Source of the DNA: Tenrec ecaudatus
Lineage: Eukaryota; Chordata; Mammalia; Afrosoricida; Tenrecidae
DNA: 64,000 nucleotides
NCBI RefSeq assembly: GCF_050624435.1
Contig: NC_134535.1
Location: 122,003,731 to 122,067,730 of the forward strand
Reading direction: 5' to 3'
The position numbers and the translations under genes are program-made. Below are positions 12,801 through 23,530 of the stretch, in pieces. The notes under the pieces are model-generated. The model was not told the origin of the DNA. It did not search any database and was given only the letters and a program-made list of their open reading frames with translations. Positions within the stretch are counted from its first letter, which is position 1; each line of letters starts with the position of its first letter.

Positions 12801-15800
12801 CATTTTATTTGGGCTCATACAACTCTTATCACAATCCATACATATATCAATGGAGTAAAGCACCCTTATACATTTGTTGCCCTCATCATTCTCAAAATTC
12901 ACCTTCCACTTGGGTTCCTGGAATCAGCTCATTTTCCTTATTTCCCTCTCCCTCCCTCCCCGCTCCTCCTCCCTCATGAACCCTTAATAATTTACAAATT
13001 ATTATTTTATTTTATCTTACACTGCCCAGCGTCTCCCTTCACCCACTTTTCTGTTGCCCATCCCCCAGAGAGGAGGTTATATGTAGATCCCTGAGATCGG
13101 TTACCCCTTTCTACACCCCTTCCCTCCTGTATCACCACTCTCACCGTTGGTCCTGAGGGGTTCATATGTCCTAGATTCCCTGTATTTCCAGATTCCAACT
13201 GTACTGCTGTGCATCCACTGGTCTAACCAGGTTTTCTAGGTAGAATTGGGACCATGATAATTTGGGGGTAGTGGTGGTGGGGGGAAGCATTTAAGAACTA
13301 GAGGAAGGTTTTGAGTTTCATTGTTGCTACACTGAACCCTGAGTGACTCATCTCCTCCCCACTACCCCTGTGCAAGGGATGTCCAGTTGTCTACAGATGG
13401 GCATTGGGTCCCCATCACACACTCCCCTCATTCACGATGATATGATTTTCCCCCCTCCTTTGTTGCTTGAAACCTGGTCCCCTCGGCCCTTCATGATCAC
13501 ACATGTTGGTGTGCTGCTTCCACGTGGGCTTTGTTGCTTCTGGGCTATATGGCCACTTGTTTACTTTCAAGCCTTTAAGTCCCCAGATGCTATATCTCTC
13601 AACATCAGCCTTCTTCACCATACTTACTTATGCACACATTTGTCTTCAGCGTTTATGTGGGGAAGTTGATCACAAATTGATGGGTTTTGTTCTTTGGTGT
13701 CTGCTACCTGATCCCTTGAACACCTCGTGTTCACTTAGGCTTGTGTGCGTCTTCTCTGTGGGCTTTGTTGCTTCTGAGCTAGATAGTCGCTTGTTTGCCT
13801 TCAGGCCTTTAAGACCACAAAAGCTATATCTTTTTGATAGCCGGGCACCATCACCTTTCTTCACCACGTTTGCTTCTGCACACGTCTGTCTTCAGCGATC
13901 ATGTTGGGAAGGTGGGTATCATGGAATGACCATTTAGCTGAGCAAGGTATTATTGTATTGAGGGAGTGTGGGTGAGGAGGCCCAATGTCCACCATTATCC
14001 TACTACTGAACGTATAAATATATGCACCTACGTCTATTTCCCCCATAATCATAAACATATTTACATATGTACATGTCTGTATTTAGGCTTCTCTGTATGC
14101 CCTTTGCCCCCTACTCCTTTCCTCTATTTCCTTACATTTTCCTCCAGTCTATTTTGGGGTATTCTTATCATTTCTTTCTTGCCATCATTTTAGTGTTTAT
14201 TGAACCATCATTTTCCTTTTTATTTTGTTCTTATTTCTATCGCCATGTTTTTTTTGTGTAATCTGTTTTCTTATTGATTTATAAGAACATTGAATTTGCT
14301 GTTTTTCCTAAATTGTTGTCCGTATCATCACCATATTTGAAGCTTATCTATCATGATCTTCCAAGTGTACTTTGATGAAGATAAATTATAAATTAAGTAG
14401 TTATATTTGCATGTCTATATATTATCTTTTTATAGTACTGTGTTATTAATCATTTTATTTCATTAGGGTCTGTTGTAACTTCCTCTGGTTCATCCCTAAT
14501 TCTTTTTTTAAAACATTTTATCAGGGGCTCATACAACTCTTATCACAATCCATACATACATCAATTGTGTAAAGCACATCTGTACATTCTTTGCCCTCAT
14601 CATTTTCAAAGCATTTGCTCTCCACTTAAGTCCTTTGCATCAGGTTCTCTTTTTCCCCCTCTTTCTCCCTGCTCCCCCCTCCCTCATGAGCCCTTGAAAA
14701 TTTATAAATTATTATTTTTTCATATCTTTCCCTGTCCAATGTATATCTAATCAAAATTTATCATTCCATTTCTTGGTAATCTTCATCCAGTGAAGCCAGA
14801 TTATGTTACTGAGACCTTCACATTTCCTTTCTTTTCTCTTCAATAGAGCTGTTTCTTCCTTTCTTGTGTATTATAGGTAGAGAAATTTGGATAAATCAGA
14901 TCAGTATTTTTTCAGAGTCTCCTGTGGGCCAAATATTTTTATTGTCTTCCAGACTGACACCACTGATTCTATTTTTACCCACAGCGCTTTATTAACACAC
15001 GGATTCATTACAGTTATTGGATTGGATCATATAAAATAGGAAAGAGTCACTCATGGCAATGGCTGAATGAAGGCACAGAATATTATAAAAACAGGTAAGT
15101 TTTCATTTTATATTCTTCTACTTTTCTTTATCAGTAACTGATAAACTATAGGTCAAGAAAGGAAAGTAACAGGGGGGTGATTCCAAACTAATGTAAACAA
15201 GTAAGTTATGCAATGTGTTTGAACTTAATCAATGCTATGGTATGTTATGTTGTCCCTAGCTCTCCTGAGTGTCGTTATGTCTGCGTGTGGCAGTGAGAGG
15301 CAGAAATTTTACTGTTTTAATAGAGTGGCCAGAAATGTCTCTTTGAGACAGTGGCATTGTTCAATAACTGGGAGAAGGTAATGGAGTATGGCAGAACCTT
15401 TGGATTACCTGATGGAATAGCTTCCTGTCAAGGGAACAAATCATCTCAGTATGTTTAGCATGTTCCAGGGAGTGGAAGGACAGTTTGTGAGCACTGGAAG
15501 AGAAGCAGAAAAGCAACCAGGGTGTGATCATATAAGGGTTATTTTAAGAACTTATTTTTTCAAGAGTGCAATGAGAAGTTAATTTTTAGTAGAGGAATGA
15601 CAATAATAGGATTCATTTTTAAAGGAAAGATTTACCTAGTTAATCTCTTGATATTAGATTGTGTGTGTTGATATTAGATTTTGTGTTTTGATAATTACAC
15701 GAAACTGTAATGTTTTGGTGTAGAGGGTTTTAGGCTCCCTGGGAAAAGATGATACCTATATTAGAAATATAAGCAAACAGCTGGTATGCTTAAAGTGAAG

Positions 15801-16476
15801 CTACAACGGGAGGGTTTGCATGTTTATCTGTGTAGCAATAAACCGTGATTATTTTTCATGTCTAAATAGTTTTGCTGCATTTGTTCACTTTCAAGAAATT
15901 TTTTAAATTTCAGAAGAATAATTTTTCAATAAATATCCAAATGATGTATACTCCCCTACACTATTCTTACTCCTTCCTCATCTACTATAATCTATTTAGT
16001 GAAATAAATAATTATATGCTATTATTTGATTATAATACATATCTCAAAAATTTTTATGTCCATTGAAGTAATTAATATAGAGGGAAAGCCTGGGAGAGAG
16101 GAAGAAAATTAGGAGCTGATACCAAGGGCTCAAGTAGAAAGACTTTTTTTTGAGAATGGTGATGGCAACAAATGTACAAATGTGCTTGACACAATGCATG
16201 TATGGATAAATTGTGATAAGAGTTGGACAAGACCCCAATAAAATAATTTTTAAAATGAACAGAAATAATTAATATAGACACTGACGTTCTAATACTGACA
16301 TTGTGCCTATGCATGGCTTTCTAACATGATTTATCCTCTGATGCAGGGACGTTCAACTGATGTCTCCAAATGTTTCAATGTGTGGATACATGAAGTCAAC
16401 AGATATTATGAATGATGTTTGTGCTAAAAAACATTATTACATTTGTAAAAGGAGGGTTGCCGACCTTATTAATTAA
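2431..16476 (+). CDS. Gene C: KLR-type C-type-lectin NK receptor, 3' four exons
   Basis: Exons 2431-2583 (stalk), 3274-3425, 14985-15094 and 16347-16476 (lectin domain) share strand, motifs and phases (1, 0, 2) with gene A, and no stop or phase conflict is visible among them. The cytoplasmic and transmembrane exons are not seen in 1-2430 and are probably left of the window; gene A has 11 kb between those exons and the stalk. The 11.6 kb intron before exon 14985 is filled by RTE and L1 copies. The last lectin exon (SMCGYMKSTDI) also recalls CD69 and the CLEC2 group, so the exact subfamily is open. An AATAAA lies 76 nt after the stop. Confidence 0.82.
2902..3052 (+). pseudogene. Decayed tandem copy of the gene C stalk exon
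   Basis: This stretch repeats the stalk exon 470 bp downstream: both copies begin CATTCAT, pass through a GTTTTT block, a CTGAATGCAAAA block and a GAAGACC/GAAAGACC block, and end near CAGAATAC/CTGAATAC. In the expected frame the copy meets TAG at 2943-2945, and the donor position has changed. It looks like a local exon duplication whose second copy is dead. Confidence 0.65.
3274..3425 (+). CDS. Gene C first lectin-domain exon
   Basis: A strong acceptor (TTTTTCTTTTTTTAAG) is followed by 152 nt and the donor GTG|GTATGT, phase 1 to 0, the same length and phases as gene A exon 4. It reads KVHGWCQREWSCCGGNCYY, then ISKKEKTWMDSKESCDHLDS, then SLIKVNNRDEV. The WSCCG-x-x-CYY block and the W, C and L spacing are those of the KLR lectin domain. 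Confidence 0.9.
3430..4685. other. Gene C intron, nothing recognised
   Basis: The reading frame at 3719-3979 has no splice signals or motif and is probably chance. Confidence 0.4.
4690..5400 (+). repeat. Dispersed repeat, copy 1 of 3, unclassified
   Basis: Shares ordered blocks with 35560-36290 and, at its end, with 42640-43010: GATGAAGAAACCAGATG, TAAGTGAGGCATTAAC, TATCAGACAGAGAG, then a T/G-rich TGTTGTTGG segment and TCTGTAGAG. Family not identified. Confidence 0.5.
5401..5754. other. Nothing recognised
   Basis: AT-rich, no exon or repeat call. Confidence 0.4.
5755..7400 (-). mobile_element. RTE/BovB-like LINE, reverse orientation
   Basis: Starts with the complement of the RTE 3' end (TTGTTGTTAGGTGGCATCCAGTCAGTTCTGACTC). 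Blocks such as CTTTCATTATGGTTCTTGCTCATATG and TGATGCTTCCTGCCTCATTCA are complements of the RTE open reading frame region. Many stops; not active. Confidence 0.7.
7401..8110 (+). mobile_element. RTE/BovB-like LINE 3' part, forward orientation
   Basis: Reads TTGAAAAGCAAGGATGTTAC, then TTTGAATTGTAGTGTTGG, then AGGCCCTCCAGGAGATGAAT, then GTAGCTATTGGTAGGAGCC, the ordered 3' half of RTE. It abuts a reverse-oriented RTE piece on each side. Confidence 0.7.
8111..8900 (-). mobile_element. RTE/BovB-like LINE, reverse transcriptase region
   Basis: Complement of the RTE reverse transcriptase region: blocks CCAGTTGTGAGGATTTTGGTC, TTGTGTTATCTGCATGCTGA and CCTTCAATCCTGATGCC are recognisable. Decayed. Confidence 0.7.
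9241..11450 (-). mobile_element. L1 3' end, long form (about 2.2 kb), reverse
   Basis: Begins TTTTATTAGGGCTCATACAAC, the complement of the L1 tail (GTTGTATGAGCCC...AATAAAA), and runs through a pyrimidine-rich block, an (AT)n tract at 9857-9885, two tandem copies of a 240 bp block (about 9895-10090 and 10135-10345) and a C-rich end. Several reading frames occur here but they are antisense to the element and have no family motif. Confidence 0.7.
9857..9885. repeat. (AT)n microsatellite inside L1
   Basis: Same place in the element as the longer (TA)n tract at 62512-62554, so the tract belongs to the L1. Confidence 0.9.
11962..12542 (-). mobile_element. 5'-truncated L1 with 16 bp target-site duplication
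   Basis: ATGGATTCGGTATTCT is found at 11946-11961 and again at 12543-12558, flanking a poly-T start and 580 bp of L1 3' end. This marks a clean reverse-oriented retrotransposition into the older LINE. Confidence 0.9.
12795..14150 (-). mobile_element. L1 3' end, diverged subfamily, reverse
   Basis: Same order of blocks as 9241-11450, starting CATTTTATTTGGGCTCATAC, and again with two tandem copies of the 240 bp block (about 13475-13680 and 13705-13925). More diverged than the copy at 11962. Confidence 0.7.
14500..14745 (-). mobile_element. L1 3' end, short copy, reverse
   Basis: TTTTATCAGGGGCTCATACAAC start, pyrimidine-rich block, truncated after TTTCCCTGTCC. Confidence 0.7.
14985..15094 (+). 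CDS. Gene C middle lectin-domain exon
   Basis: The acceptor TTTTTACCCACAG is followed by 110 nt and the donor CAG|GTAAGT. It reads RFINTRIHYSYWIGSYKIGK, then SHSWQWLNEGTEYYKN. YWIG and WxWLN are the lectin core motifs. Entry phase is 0 and exit phase is 2. It lies between two L1-rich blocks, yet splice sites and frame are intact. Confidence 0.9.
15095..15860. other. Gene C intron, nothing recognised
   Basis: Single-copy in appearance; no additional exon motif found. Confidence 0.4.
16082..16265 (+). mobile_element. Short L1 3' end with 13 bp target-site duplication
   Basis: TAATTAATATAGA is at 16069-16081 and 16266-16278. The insert ends GTGATAAGAGTTGGACAAG and AATAAAATAATTTTTAAAA. It lies in the last intron of gene C. 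Confidence 0.8.
16347..16476 (+). CDS. Gene C last lectin-domain exon and stop
   Basis: The acceptor TCCTCTGATGCAG is followed by one base that completes an arginine codon, then 42 codons and TAA at 16474-16476. It reads DVQLMSPNVSMCGYMKSTDI, then MNDVCAKKHYYICKRR, with tail VADLIN. The three conserved cysteines are present, and NVS is a glycosylation sequon. Confidence 0.9.
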
Positions 16477-16551
16477 AGCAACTATTCAATTTGAATTGTT
16501 AATATTTGTATTCTTTAATCATTATTTTAAAAGCCTCAGTTTAGTAACTCT

Positions 16552-16557
16552 AATAAA
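16552..16557 (+). terminator. Candidate polyadenylation signal of gene C
   Basis: AATAAA lies 76 nt after the gene C stop codon, a usual distance for a short 3' untranslated region. Not tested by any transcript. Confidence 0.5.
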
Positions 16558-16559
16558 TT

Positions 16560-17500
16560 GGCTATAAGTGGTCTATGAAGAGTTATTTTTGTTCAAATTA
16601 TCCCTTAGTAAGAGTAAAATAACAAGCTATATATAATAAAATTAAATAAATAGTAGCATACTTGTATTATTTATTATTTGAAATGTCAGAGACCAACAAA
16701 TAAAAAAAAATCTATATCTACTTGGAACAAAACCATATTATGGGGTGGAAGATTCTATATGGATTTTTTATTAATCATATAATTGGATTTATATGAATGG
16801 GTAAATAATATTTTCACATTGCTCAAAATAGAAAAGGTACCAAATGATGAACTGTGAATACCTATTCTCCTTTCAAATCTTGACCTCTAGTCACTTAATC
16901 CTTTCTCACAGAAAAACAAGAAACTAATTTCTTATCATTCCAAAGATATTTGAATAAAATATAGGCATATAAATGATTTTTGTTGAACCAAATGTTACAT
17001 AATTATAAACGTGCAGATTGTTTCATATCAGTTCTTAAGGAGTAGCCTCACTCTTCTTAGAAGCTGCAAGTTTTACTCTAAATCAGTGTTCAATAAAGGA
17101 CTTAACTGGCTTTACATTGAAGTGGTTTTCAAGATTTACAAATAAAAGGTGTATTTATGATTAATGAGCACTGGGCAGTTAGTAGACTGTGTTAGAAGAG
17201 TACTATGACCTGATAGCAGATTTAGGTAGGAGTACTTATGGAAAAGATAAAGATTAATTGAAAAAACTTACACACACAATTTTCACACATGTAATCACTT
17301 TGAAGCCATCATCCCGATAAAGTGAGCTTGTTTACATTTGGAATTGCTTCCTTCTGCATTTGGGACCCCTCCTCCATGTTTTCACTATAAAGACGGCATT
17401 CTGTCACCATATTTTTATTTTGTAGCATTTTATATTCTACATCCATGTTCTGATGTATAAATGGAATTATATAGTTCTATGCACTCTTTGTTTTTATTTT
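16560..17500. other. 3' flank of gene C, nothing recognised
   Basis: AT-rich with no exon or named repeat. Confidence 0.4.
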
Positions 17501-17504
17501 ACTT

Positions 17505-18390
17505 TAAATCATTTTATTGGGGCTCTTACAATAACCACACAAAACATGAAATAACTAGGAATAAATCCAACCAAAGAAACAAAAATAAACTGTATTAAAT
17601 GTAACTACAAAGCATTATTTCAAGAAATCAATTGAGCTCTACACAAATGGGGGATGACCCTGTGTTCATGGATAGAATGACTTAACATGGTGAAATTTTC
17701 AATACGACAGCAATTTACAACTTTAATGCAATTTCAAACCAATGCCATTCTTTGGAGAAGTGAAAAACTAATTTCCACCTTCATATGGAGAGGGAAGAGG
17801 CCCCGGATAAGCAAAGAAATCTGAAAGACAAACAAAGTAGATGGTCTTGCAGTGCCAGACTTCAAAACCTATTACATGGCTACAGTAATCAAATAACCTG
17901 GCAATGGTATAATGATAGACACATAGACCAACAGAAAGGGGTAGAAACTACAGAAACAAAGGCATCCTTATACAGACAACTGATTTTCAAAAAAGAACAA
18001 AAACACCTTAAATTGGAAAGAGACACTCTCTTCAAGAAATGTTGCTGGAAAAATTGGTCTGCATCTGCAAAAGAATGAAACAGGAACCTTATGTACATCA
18101 TCCCATGCAAAGTACTTATGCAAGATAGAGTCCTAAATGTAAACCAAAAGATCAGGATCATCACTGAGAAATTTGGGATGAATTTAAGGGCTGCCTTGTT
18201 GGTTACACACAGTATCAAAGACAGTAAAGGAAGCATGACATGGAAGATGTAATCGATGACTGAAACCTATTAAAATAGAAAACATTTATGCACATCAAAA
18301 GATTTGATCAAAAGAGCAAAATTAGAGCCCACATTGGAAAGACATCTTTAGCAATGACAACAGCTAAAGGATTAATTACTAAAACACATA
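17505..18390 (+). mobile_element. L1 ORF2 fragment, forward
   Basis: Contains L1 ORF2 3' sequence (AGAGGGAAGAGGCCCCGG, GTGCCAGACTTCAAAACC, GGCTACAGTAATCAAA; CAATGGTATAATGATAGACA). A 27 bp reverse-oriented L1 tail piece precedes it at 17505-17531. Frame is broken. Confidence 0.65.
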
Positions 18391-19080
18391 GAATTCTGCC
18401 TCCATTTATTTGTTTGTCTGTTTGTCATAATTTGTGTTACTGTGATTCCGAAAGTTGCATCACTGCCACAGAATCACTTAAAGTGAACAGCAGCGCCTCA
18501 AGACTATGAACAGACTAAAAAAGAAGGAATCGGTTGCCCACTTTGGAGTAAGAGCCACTGAAATTCTTATGCATAAGTTGAAATGCTGTCAGATACTGAA
18601 GGTCTGATAAATGGAAACAAGCAAAAAATTGTTGAAGGTACTGTCTCATGATGGGTCTCTTTGGTCATAACACTCAAAATGTGACTGATCAGGGGCCCTT
18701 TCTCCAGTAGAATTGACCATGGTGACAAGAATGGAGTAAATATAGCTTGTGGGAGTGGAGACTTCAAGATCTTCATTTGCCAAAGGGGCACCAACTCAGG
18801 GTAAAAACAAAGAGCTTCAAAATCTAATAAGGAGAAATTGGAATATACAAAATATGAAACTCAGAAAATAAGAAATTATTAAAAATGAAACAGGTACATA
18901 AAGATTGATATCCTAGGTATTGGTGAGTTGAGATGGAATAGTATTGGCCACTTTGAATCAGTAAATCCTATTGTTTAGTATCCTGGGAATGATACAATCA
19001 AGAAGAATGTTATAGCATTCATTGTCAGAAAAGATATTTCAAGATCTCAAGAACCAATAGACTAGACAGATAGGTAGGGG
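18391..19080 (+). mobile_element. RTE 5' region, forward, joined to L1
   Basis: Matches the start of the RTE at 40010 (GAATTCTGC/CCATTTATTTG junction, AGACTATGAACAGACT/AGACTGAAGAGAGTAC, CTTGTGGGAGTGGAG, TTCAAGATCTTCATTTGCCA). The same L1-RTE junction occurs at both loci. Confidence 0.6.
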
Positions 19081-20860
19081 AGACTCGAGTTTGTATTTTG
19101 TCTTTCATGGACGTATTTTACTTTTCTCCAGTTTAACCTGAACTTACACGAGAGCACCTGGGAATATAGTCTATAATGAACCCCGTGCCTAATTTAGCTA
19201 TGTGGGAGACAGAAAGGTTTTTCAACCAGGTTGTCCCCCCATAATATATGCCAAACCTAAGAATTCATGGTCATTGACTATACACTTGGAGGTATACTGC
19301 TTAGAGGTTTTCTCCCTGAGGGTTATCAGCCATCAAGAACAGTCAGACCCTATTGTCTGTCCCACCCTATATGGGATGCACTACCTACAGATAAGGATAG
19401 TGGATTGTTCCCCTGAACAAGAGCCCAAAGACAAGGTCAAGCCAACTCAAGAAGGACCAAGGATAGGCTGCCATCTTGAATCTAGGGTCTGCCCATCTTG
19501 TCACATGTGTACCCCTAGTGCCTCCCCTTCCTATTGCGTGTACTCCCTTAGTTTGTCCCCTGCTATCACACGTATGCCTATTGTACAGCCCCTTACTGTT
19601 ATGAATATGTTTACCTGGAATCAGAGGGGCTTGCACACACATCCCCCCTCAACCTCCGAGTGTATACAAGTCTTGATCAGAAATATATTCTCACTCTCTG
19701 GGCAGACCTGGCTCCTGAGATCATGACTGTGCTGGAGGTGAGAACTTTCATGCTTTATCTTGTCTGATGTCTCTTTAATTTTACTCCTCAATTACACGAC
19801 TGCCTCTTGGACCCATTTGATTGTGGGTGCTGGCACCCCACATAGTTACGGATATTGAGTTTCTCCATCTTCTCTTCTCATAGAGATTGTTGATCTAATT
19901 TCTATATATTTCATTTGGATAAGTCCACATGTACAGTCACCATTTATGTTTCTGAAAGAAAGGAATTTTCCATGAAGAAGTTAGTGTTGCAAAATTCTAT
20001 CATGAAATCTCATTTGTCCTTATCACCACCATTGTATTTTTCCAGTACTATTCCTTCCACTTTGTTTCCAGCTTTAAAATTCCAACACATAACAGTTTTC
20101 AATGCATTTTGATTGGATATTTAATCAAATTCATACTGAAGATGTGAGTAGAATCCTATGATTTCATCATCCCTAGGTTAGTGGTTGATGCATATATTTG
20201 AAAAATAGTTGTATTGACTGGATTTTTCTTTATGAGGATATATAAACATTATTCTACTACAGACAGCATTGTACTTCAAAATAGATCTTGAAATATTCTC
20301 TTTGAGGACAAATGCAATGCCATTTCTCTTGAATTTGTCGTTCTTGGAAATCCTGTCTTTTATAAAAAGGCCATTGCCAGTCTATTTTAGCTCACCAATG
20401 CTTAGGAAATAAAACCTTTTGTGTTCCATGTTATTTTCCACGACTTCCAATTTTCTTAGATTCATACTTTGACATAACAACTTATAATTATTAACAGATG
20501 GTTACACCTGCTTAGTCTCATATTTAGTGTACTCAACTAGCAAATGAAGACCTAAAAGGCTACTCAATCTACATCATCATGGTCAACTCCACTTTGAGAA
20601 GCAGCATTTCTTCAGTCATATTTTGAGGGTCTTTTCATCTGAAGGTTTCATCTTCTGGAAATATATCTGACAATATTCTTCTGCCATTAAGAGATATTAA
20701 GTATCTAACAATGCTGATGAAGATTTTAGTTCCCAATTCCTAATAAGCAGATGGTGTATTTCTTCTTCATAGTCTTAGTCTGTAAATTCTGCTGAAACTT
20801 CTTCACCTTGAGTGATCATTCTGGTATGTGAAATACAAATGATAGAGTTAAGTTGGGATA
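19081..20860 (-). mobile_element. RTE/BovB-like LINE, reverse, interrupted by an LTR
   Basis: About 19081-19200 and 19843-20860 are parts of one reverse RTE: TGAACTTACACGAGAGCACCTG, then after the LTR GATATTGAGTTTCTCCATC, matching 6500-7300 of the copy on the left. Confidence 0.6.
19201..19842 (+). mobile_element. Solo LTR of an endogenous retrovirus, copy 1
   Basis: Starts TGTGGGAGACAGAAAGG and ends GGCACCCCACA, flanked by TAGCTA and TAGTTA (six bases, one mismatch), the duplication length usual for class II elements. It sits inside a reverse RTE. No primer-binding site or retroviral genes follow. Similar to 29234-29875. The long open frame here is not a known protein. Confidence 0.7.
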
Positions 20861-21400
20861 TATCCTCATCCAATGTATTGTATGGGTAAATCTATTGCAT
20901 AAGATCTATTTCGATTATTGAAAAGTAAGGATGTTACTTTGAAGACTAAGGTGGACCTGAATCAAGCTCTGGCATTTTCAATCATCTTATATATATTTGA
21001 AAGTTGAAAACTGAATAAGGATGATTAAAGAAGAACAGATGCATTTGAATGGTGGTGCTGGCAAAGAATAGTGAATGTTGCATGAAGGACCATGAATGTA
21101 GCATGAATGACAAACACATCTGTCTTGAAAGAAGTACAGCCAGACTGCTCCTTAGAGGCAGGGATGGCATGATTTCATTGTACGTACTTTAGCCATGTTG
21201 ACCAGTATCTAGAGGAGGACATCCTTCTCGGTAAAGCAGGAGGGAAACAAAAAGTAGAAGGCCCTCAAAGACATAGATTGACAGTGTAGTTGCAGCAATG
21301 TGTTTAACCATAGGAACAATTGTGAGGATTGAACAAGACAAGGCAGTTTTTTGTCCTTTACTACATAGAGTAATTATGGGTCAGAACTGATTGGTTGGGC
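20861..21400 (+). mobile_element. RTE 3' part, forward
   Basis: AAAGTAAGGATGTTACTTTG, AGAACAGATGCATTTGAATG and AGAAGGCCCTCAAAGACATA in the RTE order. It joins the reverse RTE on its left through the same kind of inverted junction as near 7400. Confidence 0.65.
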
Positions 21401-21900
21401 CTCCTTTCCTTTTGTGACCTCCATTTCCTGACTATTAGTAGAAGCCAAAAAGAACTGCTTTGACTTGGATAATTTTGATTTCTTTCTTTGGACCCTGCAC
21501 TTGGCTTGTCTTTGCCTGATCTTCAACTCTTGGGCTATGATACACTTGCAGTGTATCACCTGACACCTGGATTCACTAACTTCTGCAGCCTTGTGTATAA
21601 GGAGACTATACACTATAGCCTCCACGGAGACTATAGTCTTTGGATTGGAGACTTAATAGCACCAAGAACCACATGAGCCTTTTCCTTAAAAGGTCTTGAG
21701 TCTTTAAGACATTGTAGAGAATTAGAATCTATACCTAATTTTTGCTGAGTTCAAAGAATTGGTTCAAATGGCACTTGTAATAAGGCTTCTCTCTAAGGTG
21801 AGAATTACTCAGCTGCCCAACATGGAAATCACAACTCTTCGTTCCTTACTTGATTTCTAATGTTAATCTGTACAACTCTTAATTATAATCTCGTTTGGTG
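21401..21900. other. Unclassified sequence with LTR-like look
   Basis: Contains TGTATAAGGAGACTATACAC and a GGAGACTATAG repeat, then a TCCTTAAAAGG inverted motif. Could be an uncatalogued repeat; no coding evidence. Confidence 0.3.
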
Positions 21901-21924
21901 TATCTTTTTATTGTTGTTATTTCA

Positions 21925-22240
21925 AAATAGCCTTGTTGATGTACCTGTTACATATTAGATTGCGATCTGAGAAGCAGCAGTTCAAAGCCACCAGCCTTTC
22001 TGCAAAAGAAAGACCAGGCTTTCCACTCTCCTAAGCAGTTAGTCTCAGAAACTCTGTCCTATAGAGTCACTTTGAATTGAGATAGATTCAACTGGAGTGA
22101 GTTTGGTTTGGGTTTTGTATGGTATAATAAGCTACCTTTCAGTGTGTCACTTTTTATACTTGAAATGGTCATTAGGGCAGCAGACTGGTTGTTTAACTAT
22201 TTGATTCCCAGCCGTAGGGAGAACATCTTGCAAAATTTGG
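21925..22240 (+). mobile_element. AFROSINE-type SINE and adjoining fragment
   Basis: AGCAGCAGTTCAAAGCCACC, GAAAGACCAGGCTTTCCACT and CTGTCCTATAGAGTCAC are diagnostic blocks. A second partial copy (TTAGGGCAGCAGACTGG) follows at about 22165-22240. Confidence 0.65.
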
Positions 22241-22955
22241 ACATTTGAGGCTGGTCCAGTATTAATTATTCTAAAAGAAATTATTAGCATACTTACATTA
22301 AAAGTGTGAAAAAGCTTAAATAAAAAGACAATATTTTGAAGTAACCCATGAGTTCTGGGTAAGGCTCATTTTATATAGATGAAAAATTATAAGAATTATA
22401 GACTGGTAACCTTAACAAATGATGCAAGCTAAAAGGCAATTGATTGTCGACATAGTTGGGGTATTCCAGTGGAAGCAAATATAAACTCAGAATTATAGTC
22501 ATAGTGAAAATAAGGAGCCAATAATGAATTTCCACCATGCAACGCTGAGAGAATTTATTTCTTATAGACCTGATATAATTTTTTTAAATGGTTTTAAGGA
22601 AGAAGAGATGTAATATGAATTATAAATTTAGATCTATGCAACAAAATGAGGAGTTAAATCATAAAAAAATTAATAAGTAACAGCACAAGTGTGACAGACA
22701 ACAGAGGAAACCATTTTGTGTTCAGTCTTGTAATAACAATAATCTACAAATGGATCAAACTGAACAGGGAAGAGGAGGAGAATGAAACTACAGCCGTGAA
22801 TATACACGCTTCCGAGTAGATGTTGCAAAGAATGCTCTTACTTATGGTGCAACAACATCCATAAATACAGCAGAGAATACAGGGTGCAAAGATACAAAAA
22901 CTTTTAACCATAAATCAAACACATCGAAGAAAGTAGTTACTGGGCCTGATGGCTT
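22241..22955. other. AT-rich, nothing recognised
   Basis: No splice-supported exon or named repeat. Confidence 0.4.
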
Positions 22956-22989
22956 TAAATTGTAATCTGAGGGGACACTGAGTTCAACT

Positions 22990-23460
22990 GGAGTGCTAGC
23001 TCAGGTTGACCAGAGGAACAAATCCAGGGACACTCATACATGTGTAAGAAAGAGATTTATATCAAGGAAACATCACAGCCCAGTCCAACTCAAATCTGTA
23101 ATTCTGATACAGCCTCTAAGTCCCTCTTAAGACTCACACAGCCACCTGCAAAGATGCAGAATTCAAGCGAGTGGGTGCAAAGTCTTGTGGATCCAATGGA
23201 GGCTGAAGCATCACAGGACTCTGGCCGGTAACAGAGTGGTTCACTAGTAGGAAGGTGAAGGCAGAGAGAGAAGAGGAGGTTCGCAGAGCCTTCCCTATGA
23301 GAAGGCCATGTCTAGAGAAGGCGCCATCAAACTGTGACCTGATTGCCAGGTTAAACACCACCCCTATACTTCTATATATCTTCATGTTGACATGAAATGA
23401 TGTAATACACAACTGGCACAAGAAAGTCCAAAAGAACAAAGCTCTAGATCCCACATTAGT
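22990..23460 (-). repeat. LTR-like element, unclassified
   Basis: Begins TGCTAGCTCAGGTTGACCAG and AGGAACAAATCCAGGGACAC, resembling the edge of the element at 57992-58540 (AGAGACAAATCCAG). GC content is above its surroundings. The overlapping reading frames of 63 and 111 codons have no known motif. Confidence 0.35.
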
Positions 23461-23519
23461 GAGTACCAACTGGGTGCTTAAGTGTCAACTGCGTTATTTT
23501 GAGTATTGTGGTAGACATT

Positions 23520-23530
23520 GGGGGGGGGGG
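23520..23530. repeat. Poly-G tract
   Basis: Eleven G in a row. Confidence 0.95.

Larger units (their letters stand above)
8901..14950 (-). mobile_element. Old LINE (HAL1/L1-like), split by younger L1 insertions
   Basis: Reverse-oriented pieces at about 8901-9240, 11460-11961, 12543-12790, 14150-14500 and 14750-14950 read as one element once the younger insertions are removed; for the insertion at 11962-12542 the target-site duplication proves this. Blocks such as GTAGTATTATGGTCTAAAAAG are typical of L1-type LINEs. Confidence 0.5.
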
